From Pseudescherichia sp031979925 (GTDB lineage: Bacteria; Pseudomonadota; Gammaproteobacteria; Enterobacterales; Enterobacteriaceae): DNA of 64,000 nt. Positions 25,242-33,771 of this stretch are shown in pieces. The DNA lies in contig NZ_DALZFB010000009.1 in assembly GCF_031979925.1 (NCBI RefSeq), forward strand, positions 110,922 to 174,921, given 5' to 3'. Every line of letters begins with the position of its first letter. The stretch's first letter is position 1. The translations under genes and the position numbers were made by a program. Under the pieces are notes generated by a model that searched no databases, was not told the origin of the DNA, and saw nothing but the letters and a program-made list of their open reading frames with translations.

Positions 25242-26586
25242 GTTATCAATGACGTTACGTCTGACGTTATCATTTGTGCTTGTTATGGCATTAGCCTGCA
25301 CCGGCGTAAGCTGGACGTTATACCGGGCGCTAAGCCACGAATTAACGTGGCGGGATGATATCACCCTGATTAACCGGGCTGAGCAGATCAGACAGCTGCT
25401 AGTAGATGGCGCAAAAGCAGAGAATCTTCCGCTCTACTTTAACCGCATGATGGATACCCACCAGGATATGCTGCTTATCCATACACCCAATGCGCAGACT
25501 GTTTCCGTCAACCATACGGGAGTCGATGCCTCGCTGCTGGCTCCGTTACCCGCACTGAAAAAACCGGCTTTGGACACTATCGTCAAACGCGATGTCGCAG
25601 GTACAGAGCTTTCTGCAGTACGGATTACTGCGCTTAGCTATGACCAGCCCGTAACCATTACCGTCGCCAGGCTGGCATCAGAGCGACAATATATGCTGGA
25701 ACAGTATCGCAATAACAGTATCGTCATCTGCATCATCGCTATTCTGATCTGTTCGGCGCTGAGTCCGTTATTAATCAGGCGTGGCCTGAGCGCCATTCAC
25801 TCTCTGAGCCGTTTAACGGCGAATATAGATAGCCGCGGACTGAGCCAGCCTTTAGATGAAAAAGCGCTGCCCGCTGAGCTGAAACCGCTGGGTAGCGCGT
25901 TAAATATTATGCGCCAGAAACTGGCTGACGATTTTACGCGGCTGAATCAGTTTGCTGACGATCTGGCACATGAATTACGGACGCCGGTCAATATCCTGCT
26001 CGGCCATAATCAGGTGGTCCTGAGTAAAGAGCGCTCTATAGATGAGTACCAGCAGGCGCTGGCAAACAATATCGAAGAGCTTGAGGGGCTTTCTCGCCTG
26101 ACGGAAAATATCCTTTTCCTTGCCCGCGCTGAGCATAATAATATTTTGCTGAAAAAAGAGGCGATCTCTGCTGCTGATACGATCGGGGACCTTATTGAGT
26201 TTCTGGAGTATGAAGCGGATGAAAAAAATATCACCTTTGTCACCGCATGCGAGGGGACGCTTCAGGCCGATCGGATCCTACTCCAGCGCGTGCTGTTAAA
26301 TCTGCTCAGCAATGCGGTGAGATACTCACCGGAAAATGCCGTTATCCGGATCGCTACGCAGGTGAAAAATAGCGAAACAGTGGTTGAAGTGAGCAATCCT
26401 GGAAGCGAACTGGACGCGCCGGACAAGCTATTTAACCGTTTTTGGCGAGGCGATAACGCCCGCCACTCATCCGGTTACGGCCTGGGGCTATCGATGGTGA
26501 AAGCGATTATGACATTACATTCAGGCTCGGCAGAGTACCGTTTCGCCGACGGGTATCACATCTTCTCCCTGCGTTTTCCTGGCTGA
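25222..26586 (+). CDS. hprS: Sensor histidine kinase HprS (YedV-like)
   Basis: Membrane sensor kinase of the oxidative-stress two-component system. The start at MKTVKPELSMTLRL (25222) gives 454 residues against 452 in E. coli. It has a first membrane helix (about 12-33), a periplasmic domain, and a second membrane helix containing two cysteines (170 and 177), spaced as the redox-sensing pair of the E. coli protein. A HAMP region follows, then the H-box FADDLAHELRTP with His250. The ATPase domain has VLLNLLSNAVRYSP (N-box) and GYGLGLSMVKAI (G2). It is translationally coupled to hprR. The msrPQ genes that accompany the system in E. coli are not adjacent. Confidence 0.93.
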   Translation: MKTVKPELSMTLRLTLSFVLVMALACTGVSWTLYRALSHELTWRDDITLINRAEQIRQLLVDGAKAENLPLYFNRMMDTHQDMLLIHTPNAQTVSVNHTGVDASLLAPLPALKKPALDTIVKRDVAGTELSAVRITALSYDQPVTITVARLASERQYMLEQYRNNSIVICIIAILICSALSPLLIRRGLSAIHSLSRLTANIDSRGLSQPLDEKALPAELKPLGSALNIMRQKLADDFTRLNQFADDLAHELRTPVNILLGHNQVVLSKERSIDEYQQALANNIEELEGLSRLTENILFLARAEHNNILLKKEAISAADTIGDLIEFLEYEADEKNITFVTACEGTLQADRILLQRVLLNLLSNAVRYSPENAVIRIATQVKNSETVVEVSNPGSELDAPDKLFNRFWRGDNARHSSGYGLGLSMVKAIMTLHSGSAEYRFADGYHIFSLRFPG

Positions 26587-26592
26587 GGGTCG

Positions 26593-26617
26593 GGCGGCTG
26601 TTGCAGCGGTTTTTTTT
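26593..26617 (+). terminator. Probable terminator of hprRS
   Basis: A short hairpin GCTG-TTG-CAGC is followed by GG and eight T residues just after the hprS stop codon. The stem is only 4-5 bp, but the T-run is strong. Confidence 0.55.
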
Positions 26618-26637
26618 AGCGATTATCCTCTGCGATT

Positions 26638-27141
26638 ATGAAAACGCCACGAATCCCCATCGCCCTCCAGCAGGCCGTTATGCGCAGCCTGCGCGACAAG
26701 CTTGCCCAGGCGAACCGTTACCTTGAACGTCACTATCCTGAACCTACCCTCGTCTACCAGCAGCGCGGCGCGGCGGCAGGTACGGCCTGGCTTGCCAGCT
26801 ATGAGATCCGCCTGAATCCGGTGCTGCTGCTGGAGAACCAGCAGGCGTTTATTGATGAGGTCGTGCCGCACGAGCTGGCCCACCTGCTGGTATGGAAACA
26901 CTTTGGCCGCGTTGCACCGCACGGCAAAGAGTGGAAGTGGATGATGGAGAGCGTGCTTGGCGTCCCCGCCCGTCGCACCCACCAGTTTGAGCTGGCCTCG
27001 GTACAGCGGAATACCTGGCCCTACCGCTGCGCCTGCCAGCAGCACCAGCTGACCGTGCGCCGTCATAACCGCATCCTGCGCGGCGAAGCGGTCTACCGCT
27101 GCGTGCACTGCGGCGAGCCGCTGGTTGCCGAACCGGCATAA
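26638..27141 (+). CDS. sprT: SprT family zinc protein
   Basis: SprT-like protein (SPRTN superfamily), a predicted zinc metalloprotease of unknown bacterial substrate. The 167 residues contain HELAH at 78-82 with the upstream acidic DEVVP, the third ligand region HGKEWKWMM, and a C-terminal zinc ribbon with CAC and CVHCG pairs. E. coli SprT has 165 residues. It precedes endA by about 90 bp, as in E. coli. In K-12 its upstream neighbour is galP; here the HiuH/HprRS module lies between. Confidence 0.92.
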   Translation: MKTPRIPIALQQAVMRSLRDKLAQANRYLERHYPEPTLVYQQRGAAAGTAWLASYEIRLNPVLLLENQQAFIDEVVPHELAHLLVWKHFGRVAPHGKEWKWMMESVLGVPARRTHQFELASVQRNTWPYRCACQQHQLTVRRHNRILRGEAVYRCVHCGEPLVAEPA

Positions 27142-27233
27142 GCCTGAACAATCAAACGCTTTTGTGAACTGACTGATTGCATCTGAGAACCGCATTCGCT
27201 AGGGTGCGCCTACGTTATGCAATGGAGTTTGTC

Positions 27234-27932
27234 ATGTTCCGCCCTCATCTTCTCACCCTTACCCTGCTGGCAGCAGGCCTCTCCCACACCGCGCTGGCCG
27301 AGGGGATCCACAGTTTCGCCCAGGCCAAGGCGGCAGGCGTAAAGATCAACGCCGACGCGCCGGGGGATTTCTACTGCGGCTGCACCATTATCTGGCAAGG
27401 CAAAAAGGGCGTTGTCGATCTCGCCTCCTGCGGCTATAAGGTGCGTAAAAATGCCAACCGTGCCAGCCGTATTGAGTGGGAGCACGTGGTGCCCGCCTGG
27501 CAGTTCGGCCACCAGCGCCAGTGCTGGCAGGATGGTGGGCGCAAAAACTGCACGAAAGATCCGGTCTACCGCCAGATGGAGAGCGACATGCACAACCTGC
27601 AGCCCGCCGTCGGCGAGGTCAACGGCGATCGCGGCAACTTTATGTACAGCCAGTGGAACGGCGGCGAGGGTCAGTACGGCCAGTGCGATATGAAGGTCGA
27701 TTTCAAAGAGAAGATGGCTGAGCCGCCTGCCCGCGCCCGCGGCGCCATCGCCCGCATCTACTTCTATATGCGCGATCGCTACTCGCTGTCGCTCTCTCGC
27801 CAGCAGACGCAGCTGTTTGAGGCCTGGAACAAGCTCTATCCGGTCACGCCCTGGGAGTGCGAGCGCGACAGGCGTATCAATAAGGTTCAGGGCAACCCCA
27901 ATCCCTATGTGCAGCGCGCTTGTCAGGGGTGA
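27234..27932 (+). CDS. endA: Periplasmic DNA-specific endonuclease I
   Basis: Mg-dependent, non-specific double-strand DNA endonuclease of the beta-beta-alpha-metal type, exported to the periplasm. The start at MFRPHLLTLTLLAAG (27234) with GGAG 8 nt upstream gives 232 residues with a signal peptide ending ALAEG. Upstream in-frame starts would disrupt it. Catalytic segments are RIEWEHVVPAWQFGHQ and ESDMHNLQPAVGEVNGDRGN. Cysteine-rich patches (FYCGC, QCWQDGGRKNC, ECERD) fit the disulfide-dependent family. The three C-terminal residues of the E. coli protein are absent. Confidence 0.95.
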   Translation: MFRPHLLTLTLLAAGLSHTALAEGIHSFAQAKAAGVKINADAPGDFYCGCTIIWQGKKGVVDLASCGYKVRKNANRASRIEWEHVVPAWQFGHQRQCWQDGGRKNCTKDPVYRQMESDMHNLQPAVGEVNGDRGNFMYSQWNGGEGQYGQCDMKVDFKEKMAEPPARARGAIARIYFYMRDRYSLSLSRQQTQLFEAWNKLYPVTPWECERDRRINKVQGNPNPYVQRACQG

Positions 27933-28010
27933 AAGAGCTAACCTACACTAGCGCCATCTTGTTAACCGTGCGGCAGCCTTGCCGCACTCTCTATCCCGGA
28001 CGATGTTTTC

Positions 28011-28742
28011 ATGCGCAAACCCCGCATTTATCACCCTGAACTCCTCACCGTTGGCCAGCAGGTTGCGTTAAGCGACGATGCGGCAAACCACGTCGGCCGC
28101 GTGCTGCGCATGGGCGCAGGCCAGGCCCTGCAGCTCTTTGACGGCAGCAACCAGCTTTTTGAGGCGGAGATCCTGCGCGCCGATAAGAAGAGCGTGGTAG
28201 TGAACCTGCTGTCAGGTGAGACCGACGATCGCGAGTCGCCGCTGCATATTCATCTCGGTCAGGTGATGTCCCGGGGCGAAAAGATGGAATTTACTATCCA
28301 GAAATCGATCGAACTGGGGGTAAGCCTCATTACGCCACTTTTTTCTGAGCGCTGCGGGGTTAAACTGGATGCTGAACGCCTGAACAAGAAGATCCAGCAG
28401 TGGCAAAAGATCGCCATTGCTGCCTGCGAGCAGTGTGGCCGTAACCGGATCCCGGAGATACGTCCGGCAATGGATCTGGAGGCATGGTGCGCCGAGCCTG
28501 AAGACGGGCTGAAGCTGAACCTGCACCCGCGGGCCAGCGCCAGCATCAATACGCTGCCGCTGCCGGTTGAGCGCGTACGGCTGCTGATAGGCCCGGAAGG
28601 CGGCCTGACGGCGAATGAGATCGCCATGACCGCAGAGTACCAGTTTACTGATATTCTGTTAGGACCACGCGTTTTGCGCACTGAAACAACCGCGCTCACC
28701 GCCATTACCGCACTCCAGGTGCGTTTCGGTGATTTGGGGTAA
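28011..28742 (+). CDS. rsmE: 16S rRNA m3U1498 methyltransferase
   Basis: SPOUT-class enzyme methylating U1498 of 16S rRNA with SAM. The 243-residue length equals E. coli. An N-terminal PUA-like domain (residues about 1-70) is followed by the knotted SPOUT domain with KSIELGVSLITPLFSERC, IAIAACEQCGRNRIPEI and the SAM-binding knot LLIGPEGGLTANEI...LGPRVLRTETTALTAI. It is followed by gshB 31 bp downstream, the usual order. Confidence 0.97.
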   Translation: MRKPRIYHPELLTVGQQVALSDDAANHVGRVLRMGAGQALQLFDGSNQLFEAEILRADKKSVVVNLLSGETDDRESPLHIHLGQVMSRGEKMEFTIQKSIELGVSLITPLFSERCGVKLDAERLNKKIQQWQKIAIAACEQCGRNRIPEIRPAMDLEAWCAEPEDGLKLNLHPRASASINTLPLPVERVRLLIGPEGGLTANEIAMTAEYQFTDILLGPRVLRTETTALTAITALQVRFGDLG

Positions 28743-28773
28743 GAGTGGCTACAGGTTTAAACGGAGAAAGCGA

Positions 28774-29721
28774 ATGATTAAGCTCGGCATTGTGATGGAT
28801 CCCATCGCAAGCATTAACATCAAGAAAGACTCCAGCTTTGCCATGCTGCTGGAAGCGCAGCGTCGCGGCTATGAACTGCACTATATGGAGATGGCGGATC
28901 TCTACCTGATTAACGGCCAGGCCCGCGCCCGTACGCGCCTCCTGAGCGTGGAGCAGAACTACGATCAGTGGTATACGTTCAACGGCGAGCAGGATATCGA
29001 GCTGGCCGACCTTGACGTGGTGCTGATGCGTAAGGATCCGCCGTTTGATACTGAATTCGTCTACGCCACCTATATTCTGGAGCGTGCGGAAGAGAAAGGG
29101 ACGCTGATCGTCAATAAGCCTCAGAGCCTGCGCGACTGCAACGAGAAGCTGTTCACCGCCTGGTTCCCGGAGCTGACCCCGGAAACGCTGGTTACCCGCA
29201 ACAAGGCGCAGATTAAGGCGTTCTGGCAGAAGCACACCGACATCATCCTGAAGCCGCTGGACGGCATGGGCGGGGCCTCGATCTTCCGCGTGAAAGCGGG
29301 CGATCCGAACCTCGGCGTGATTACCGAAACGCTGACCGAGCACGGTAGCCGTTACTGCATGGCGCAGAATTATCTGCCGGCGATCAAAGACGGCGACAAG
29401 CGCGTGCTGGTTGTGGATGGCGAGCCTGTTCCCTACTGCCTGGCGCGTATCCCGCAGGGCGGCGAAACCCGTGGCAACCTGGCCGCCGGGGGGCGTGGTG
29501 AACCGCGTCCGTTAACCGACAGCGACTGGGATATCGCCCGTCGCGTCGCGCCTACCCTGAAGGCCAAAGGGCTGATCTTTGTCGGTCTCGATATCATCGG
29601 CGATCGCCTGACCGAGATTAACGTCACCAGCCCGACCTGCATCCGTGAAATCGAAGCGGAGTTCCCGGTCTCCATTACCGGCATGCTGATGGACGCCATC
29701 GAAAAGCGTCTCGGCAACTAA
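28774..29721 (+). CDS. gshB: Glutathione synthetase
   Basis: ATP-grasp ligase joining gamma-glutamylcysteine and glycine to make glutathione, which also gates the KefC/KefF system encoded later in this window. The start MIKLGIVMDPI (28774), with GGAGAAA upstream, gives 315 residues. Motifs are NKPQSLRDCNEKLF, KPLDGMGGASIFR (the ATP-grasp loop), GDKRVLVVDGEPVPYC, RGNLAAGGRGEPR and INVTSPTCIREIE. It is in the rsmE-gshB-yqgE-ruvX string of the core genome. Confidence 0.97.
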   Translation: MIKLGIVMDPIASINIKKDSSFAMLLEAQRRGYELHYMEMADLYLINGQARARTRLLSVEQNYDQWYTFNGEQDIELADLDVVLMRKDPPFDTEFVYATYILERAEEKGTLIVNKPQSLRDCNEKLFTAWFPELTPETLVTRNKAQIKAFWQKHTDIILKPLDGMGGASIFRVKAGDPNLGVITETLTEHGSRYCMAQNYLPAIKDGDKRVLVVDGEPVPYCLARIPQGGETRGNLAAGGRGEPRPLTDSDWDIARRVAPTLKAKGLIFVGLDIIGDRLTEINVTSPTCIREIEAEFPVSITGMLMDAIEKRLGN

Positions 29722-29854
29722 ATTCAGCACGCCCGTAACGGCCTGTTTGCAGGTGAAAGACCCGGAATTGCGATCCACAGGGATAGCAAAGCTGGGGCTT
29801 TCACCGCATACTGGGTGCTTGTTGCTTTTTGAACCAGGAACAGAACCTCTGACA

Positions 29855-30418
29855 ATGAATTTACAGCATCACTTTCTGATTGCCATGCCTGCTCTCCAGG
29901 ATCCCTTCTTCCGCCGCGCCGTGGTCTATATCTGCGAATATAACGAAGATGGCGCGATGGGGATCATCATCAATAAGCCGCTGGAAAACCTGAAGGTCGA
30001 AGGGGTACTGGAGAAGCTTAAGATCAACCCAGAGGGGCGCGACCCGGCGATCCGTCTGGATAAACCGGTGCTGCTCGGCGGCCCGCTGGCGGAGGATCGC
30101 GGCTTTATCCTGCATACGCCGCCAGCGAAGTTCTCCTCAAGCATCCGTATCTCGGACAACACGGTGATCACCACCTCCCGGGACGTGCTGGAGACGCTGG
30201 GTACCAACGAGCAGCCCTCCGACGTGCTGGTAGCGCTTGGCTACTCCTCATGGGAGAAGGGCCAGCTTGAGCAGGAGATCCTCGACAATGCATGGCTTAC
30301 GGCCCCGGCGGATCAGAACATCCTGTTTAAGACGCCTATCGCTGACCGCTGGCGCGATGCGGCAAAGCTGATCGGCATTGATATCTCGACCATGCCCGGC
30401 GTGGCGGGACACGCCTGA
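29855..30418 (+). CDS. yqgE: UPF0301/DUF179 protein YqgE
   Basis: Conserved protein of unknown function (AlgH-like, PF02622). The start MNLQHHFLIAMPALQDP (29855) is conserved and gives 187 residues, equal to E. coli; a 36-residue in-frame extension upstream is not conserved. Family patches are FRRAVVYICEYNEDGAMGIIINKP, PVLLGGPLAEDRGFILHT and QPSDVLVALGYSSWEKGQLE. It overlaps the next gene by one base (TGATG), so the two are translationally coupled, and conserved pairing with ruvX is well known. Confidence 0.95.
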   Translation: MNLQHHFLIAMPALQDPFFRRAVVYICEYNEDGAMGIIINKPLENLKVEGVLEKLKINPEGRDPAIRLDKPVLLGGPLAEDRGFILHTPPAKFSSSIRISDNTVITTSRDVLETLGTNEQPSDVLVALGYSSWEKGQLEQEILDNAWLTAPADQNILFKTPIADRWRDAAKLIGIDISTMPGVAGHA

Positions 30419-30834
30419 TGAGCGGCACTCTGTTAGCCTTTGACTTCGGCACTAAAAGCATTGGCGTGGCGATTGGCCAGCGCGTAACCGGCACCGCCCG
30501 CCCGCTGGCGGCGCTGAAGGCGCAAAACGGCACCCCAGACTGGAACCTGATTGAGCGCCTGCTAAAAGAGTGGCAGCCCGATGAGGTCGTGGTCGGTCTG
30601 CCCCTGAATATGGACGGCAGCGAGCAGCTGCTTACCGCCCGGGCGCGCAACTTTGCCAATAAGATCCACGGCCGCTTTGGGGTGCGTATTGCCCTGCACG
30701 ACGAGCGCCTGAGCACCGTTGAGGCGCGCTCAGGTCTCTTCGCCCACGGTGGCTACCGGGCGCTGAACAAGGGTAGCGTTGACTCCGCCTCGGCGGTGAT
30801 TATCCTCGAAAGTTACTTCGAACAGCACGCCTGA
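30418..30834 (+). CDS. ruvX: RuvX/YqgF pre-16S rRNA nuclease
   Basis: RNase H-fold protein essential in E. coli, implicated in 5'-end maturation of 16S rRNA. The 138-residue length equals E. coli. Motifs are LAFDFGTKSIGVAIGQ with the catalytic Asp, VVGLPLNMDGSEQ and VDSASAVIILE with the C-terminal acidic residue. The start codon overlaps the yqgE stop codon. Its last 22 bp overlap the 3' end of the convergent yggR, where the yggR frame reads antisense through the ruvX C-terminus. Confidence 0.95.
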   Translation: MSGTLLAFDFGTKSIGVAIGQRVTGTARPLAALKAQNGTPDWNLIERLLKEWQPDEVVVGLPLNMDGSEQLLTARARNFANKIHGRFGVRIALHDERLSTVEARSGLFAHGGYRALNKGSVDSASAVIILESYFEQHA

Positions 30835-31829
30835 TCCCTCCCCTGCTCCCCCAGCCGCCCGGCAGCGACCCGCTGCTGACGGCTCTGGCTGAAGGTCTGC
30901 ATACCCGCCAGCTGCCCGGTCTGCATCAGGCCAGGCAGCTGGTGCGTTTTGCCGTCGCGGATCAGGTTTGCCACCGCCGGGGTGTTAACCAGCAGCTCAA
31001 ACAGCGCTACGCGTCCGCCCTGCTTATCAGCTTCCAGCTTTTGTGCCAGTACCGCCTGCAGGCTGCCTGCCAGCTGGCTGCGCACCCAGGCTTTTTCTTC
31101 AGCGGGAAAGGTATCGATCAGTCGCTCAACTGCCTGGGCTGCACCTCGGGTATGCAGCGTCGCCAGCACCAGATGCCCGGTCTCAGCGGCGGTCAGCGCC
31201 AGACGAATAGTCTCGCTGTCACGCAGCTCACCGATTAAAATGACGTCCGGATCCTCACGCAGCGCGGCACGCAGGCCGTCGGCAAACGACGGACAGTGCT
31301 GGCCGATCTCCCGCTGCTCAATCAGGCACTGCGCCCCCTGGTGAACAAACTCCACCGGATCTTCCAGGGTCAGAATATGTCCTGCCAGGCGATGGTTGAG
31401 ATAGTCGACCATTGCTGCAAGGGTGGTGGATTTACCGCTGCCGGTAGCGCCGGTCACCAGCACCAGCCCGCTGTCGCAGGTCAGGATCTGCTCCAGCGCA
31501 GGTGGCGTATCCAGCGCGTAGAGTTTCGGACAGGCAGTGGGCAGCAGGCGCAGCGCCAAAGAAATACCGCGATGGTGCATAAAGGCGCTGGCCCGCAGCC
31601 GCTGCTGGTTTGCCAGCTCAAGGGCAAAGTCTACCTGCCGATTGGCCCACCACTCACCCTGCTGCTCGTCGGTCAGCGCCTCGCGAAGGATCGCCTCAAT
31701 GTCCAGAGGTGGAAACGGGGCATCTTCAAGCAGACCCTGCCTGCGCCAGCGCGGCGGCCAGGTGCTGCACAGGTGTAGATCCGAGACGTTATGCTTTACA
31801 CTAAGGGCCACTATTTCTTCCATATCCAT
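30813..31829 (-). CDS. yggR: PilT-like ATPase YggR
   Basis: Type II/IV secretion-type ATPase resembling the twitching-motility retraction ATPase PilT; in enterics without type IV pili its role is unknown. The start MDMEEIVALSVKHNVSDLHL (31829) is conserved; the longer frame upstream is antisense to yggS. Motifs are VTGATGSGKSTTLAAM (Walker A), ILTLEDPVEF, REDPDVILIGELRDSETI (Walker B) and GHLVLATLHTRGA. At 338 residues it is 12 longer than E. coli YggR (326). The extra C-terminal residues GEQGRDQACCSK are read from DNA antisense to the end of ruvX. It is divergent from yggS with 19 bp between starts. Confidence 0.93.
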   Translation of the reverse strand: MDMEEIVALSVKHNVSDLHLCSTWPPRWRRQGLLEDAPFPPLDIEAILREALTDEQQGEWWANRQVDFALELANQQRLRASAFMHHRGISLALRLLPTACPKLYALDTPPALEQILTCDSGLVLVTGATGSGKSTTLAAMVDYLNHRLAGHILTLEDPVEFVHQGAQCLIEQREIGQHCPSFADGLRAALREDPDVILIGELRDSETIRLALTAAETGHLVLATLHTRGAAQAVERLIDTFPAEEKAWVRSQLAGSLQAVLAQKLEADKQGGRVALFELLVNTPAVANLIRDGKTHQLPGLMQTGQLAGMQTFSQSRQQRVAAGRLGEQGRDQACCSK

Positions 31830-31848
31830 AATTAAGCCTCCGGGAAAG

Positions 31849-32553
31849 ATGAACGATATCGCGCATAACCTGGCACAGGTCCGGGACAAAATCTCAGCCG
31901 CTGCGCTACGCTGCGGCCGTGCTTCAGAAGATGTTGCTCTGCTTGCAGTCAGCAAAACCAAACCTGCGAGCGCTGTCGCAGAGGCCATCGACGCCGGACA
32001 ACGCGCCTTTGGTGAAAACTATGTCCAGGAGGGGGTAGATAAAATTCGCCACTTTCAGGATCAAGGCGTGACGGGGCTACAATGGCACTTTATTGGGCCT
32101 TTGCAGTCCAACAAAAGCCGCCTGGTGGCAGAGCATTTTGACTGGTGCCATACCGTTGATCGTCTGCGCATTGCCAGTCGCCTGAGCGACCAGCGCCCGG
32201 CCGGCATGCCGCCGCTTAACATCCTGATTCAAATCAATATTAGTGATGAAGAGAGCAAGTCCGGCATTCCGCTTGCCGAGCTGGATCTTCTTGCCGCCCA
32301 GGTTGCTGGGCTACCGGGCGTCTGCCTGCGCGGGCTGATGGCAATCCCCGCCCCCGTGTCAACTTATGAAAGGCAGTTTGCGGTGGCACGGCAAATGGCT
32401 GTAGCATTTGACGCGCTTAAATTGCGCTACCCGACGGTAGATACGCTCTCTCTGGGGATGAGCGACGATATGGAAGCCGCCATCGCGGCGGGCAGCACCC
32501 TGGTACGCATCGGCACCGCCATATTTGGTGCTCGTGACTATACAAAAAATTAA
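31849..32553 (+). CDS. yggS: PLP homeostasis protein YggS (PLPBP family)
   Basis: Pyridoxal-phosphate-binding protein of the YBL036C/PROSC family, which maintains PLP and amino-acid balance without a known catalytic activity. The start MNDIAHNLAQVRDKI (31849) gives 234 residues, equal to E. coli. The PLP lysine is Lys36 in AVSKTK. Other family patches are FGENYVQEGVDKI, WHFIGPLQSNKSR, and the phosphate-binding SLGMSDDMEAAI and LVRIGTAIFG near the C-terminus. It precedes yggT by 18 bp in a probable yggS-yggT-rdgB-hemW operon. Confidence 0.96.
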   Translation: MNDIAHNLAQVRDKISAAALRCGRASEDVALLAVSKTKPASAVAEAIDAGQRAFGENYVQEGVDKIRHFQDQGVTGLQWHFIGPLQSNKSRLVAEHFDWCHTVDRLRIASRLSDQRPAGMPPLNILIQINISDEESKSGIPLAELDLLAAQVAGLPGVCLRGLMAIPAPVSTYERQFAVARQMAVAFDALKLRYPTVDTLSLGMSDDMEAAIAAGSTLVRIGTAIFGARDYTKN

Positions 32554-32571
32554 GGAAAACTGAGGAACGCC

Positions 32572-33138
32572 ATGAAGACGTTGACTTTCCTGCTCTCAAC
32601 GGTAATTGAGCTTTATACGATGGTGCTGCTGTTACGGGTCTGGATGCAGTGGGCCCGCGTGGATTTTTATAACCCTTTCTCACAGTTTATCGTGAAGATC
32701 ACCCAGCCGGTGGTGGGGCCGCTGCGCCGCATTATTCCGGCCATGGGCCCGCTCGACAGCGCCTCGGTGCTGCTGGCGCTTGTCCTCTGCGTGCTGAAGG
32801 CTATCGTGCTGTTTATGGTGGTGACCTTCCAGCCGATCATCTGGATTGCCGCCGTGCTGATCCTGCTGAAAACCATCGGCCAGCTGATCTTCTGGGTGCT
32901 GCTGCTGATGGCGATCATGAGCTGGGTCAGCCAGGGACGTAGCCCGGTTGAGTTTGTGCTGATGCAGCTCGCCGATCCGCTGCTGCGCCCTATTCGCCGA
33001 CTGCTGCCCTCCATGGGTGGGATCGATTTCTCGCCGATGATCCTGGTGCTGCTGCTCTATGTGATCAACATGGGGATCGCCGAGCTGTTGCAGGGCACGG
33101 GTAATATGCTGCTGCCGGGGCTGTGGATGGCGCTCTAA
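32572..33138 (+). CDS. yggT: YggT family inner-membrane protein
   Basis: Membrane protein with two YGGT repeats (PF02325), 188 residues as in E. coli. Each repeat has two hydrophobic helices and a P(L/I)RR(I/L)(I/L)P motif: GPLRRIIPAMGPLD near residue 50 and RPIRRLLPSMGGIDFSP near residue 145. Its role is not firmly established; osmotic or potassium-related effects have been reported in E. coli. It should be followed by yggU in E. coli order, but here only 39 bp separate it from rdgB. Confidence 0.95.
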   Translation: MKTLTFLLSTVIELYTMVLLLRVWMQWARVDFYNPFSQFIVKITQPVVGPLRRIIPAMGPLDSASVLLALVLCVLKAIVLFMVVTFQPIIWIAAVLILLKTIGQLIFWVLLLMAIMSWVSQGRSPVEFVLMQLADPLLRPIRRLLPSMGGIDFSPMILVLLLYVINMGIAELLQGTGNMLLPGLWMAL

Positions 33139-33177
33139 GCGCCGCCTGCCGTGGTGTAAATGAATCAGGATTTAACT
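33139..33177 (+). other. Deletion scar where yggU is expected
   Basis: E. coli has the 96-residue DUF167 gene yggU between yggT and rdgB. Here the gap is 39 bp with no room for it. The stretch contains TGCCGT and GTAAATGA, which may be what is left of the yggU start (encoding SAV-VND), followed directly by the rdgB ribosome site CAGGAT. The remnant reading rests on my recollection of the E. coli sequence. Confidence 0.5.
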
Positions 33178-33771
33178 ATGCAAAAAGTAGTTCTTGCTAC
33201 CGGCAACGCCGGTAAAGTGCGCGAGCTGGCCTCGCTGCTTAACGATTTTGGTCTCGACGTGGTGGCGCAAACCGAGCTGGGCGTCGAGTCTGCCGAGGAA
33301 ACCGGTTTGACCTTCATCGAGAATGCGATCATCAAAGCGCGTCACGCTGCGCAGGTTACCGGCCTGCCGGCGATTGCCGATGACTCCGGCCTGGCGGTTG
33401 ACGCCCTCGGCGGCGCGCCGGGGATCTACTCCGCGCGCTTTGCCGGTGTAGACGCCACCGACCAGCAGAATCTGGAGAAGCTGCTGGTTGAGCTGCAGGA
33501 CGTACCCGACAGCGAGCGCCAGGCGCAGTTCCACTGCGTGCTGGTCTATATGCGCCACGCTGACGATCCGACCCCGCTGGTGTGCCACGGCAGCTGGCAG
33601 GGCACCATCGCCCGTGCGCCTGCGGGCAGCGGCGGCTTTGGCTACGATCCTATCTTCATTGTGCCAGAGGCAGGCAAAACCGCTGCCGAGCTGACCGCGG
33701 ACGAGAAGCGCGCTGCCTCCCACCGTGGCCAGGCGCTGAAACTGTTACTGGAAGCCCTGCGTAATGGCTGA
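33178..33771 (+). CDS. rdgB: dITP/XTP pyrophosphatase RdgB
   Basis: House-cleaning nucleotide pyrophosphatase (HAM1 family) that removes dITP, ITP and XTP before they enter DNA or RNA. The start MQKVVLATGNAGKVREL (33178) has AGGA at a normal distance. The ATG at 33160 lacks a ribosome site. It gives 197 residues, equal to E. coli. Motifs are ATGNAGK, TFIENAIIKARHA, IADDSGLAVDALGGAPGIYSAR and SGGFGYDPIF, ending with EKRAASHRGQAL. It overlaps hemW by 8 bp. Confidence 0.97.
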   Translation: MQKVVLATGNAGKVRELASLLNDFGLDVVAQTELGVESAEETGLTFIENAIIKARHAAQVTGLPAIADDSGLAVDALGGAPGIYSARFAGVDATDQQNLEKLLVELQDVPDSERQAQFHCVLVYMRHADDPTPLVCHGSWQGTIARAPAGSGGFGYDPIFIVPEAGKTAAELTADEKRAASHRGQALKLLLEALRNG

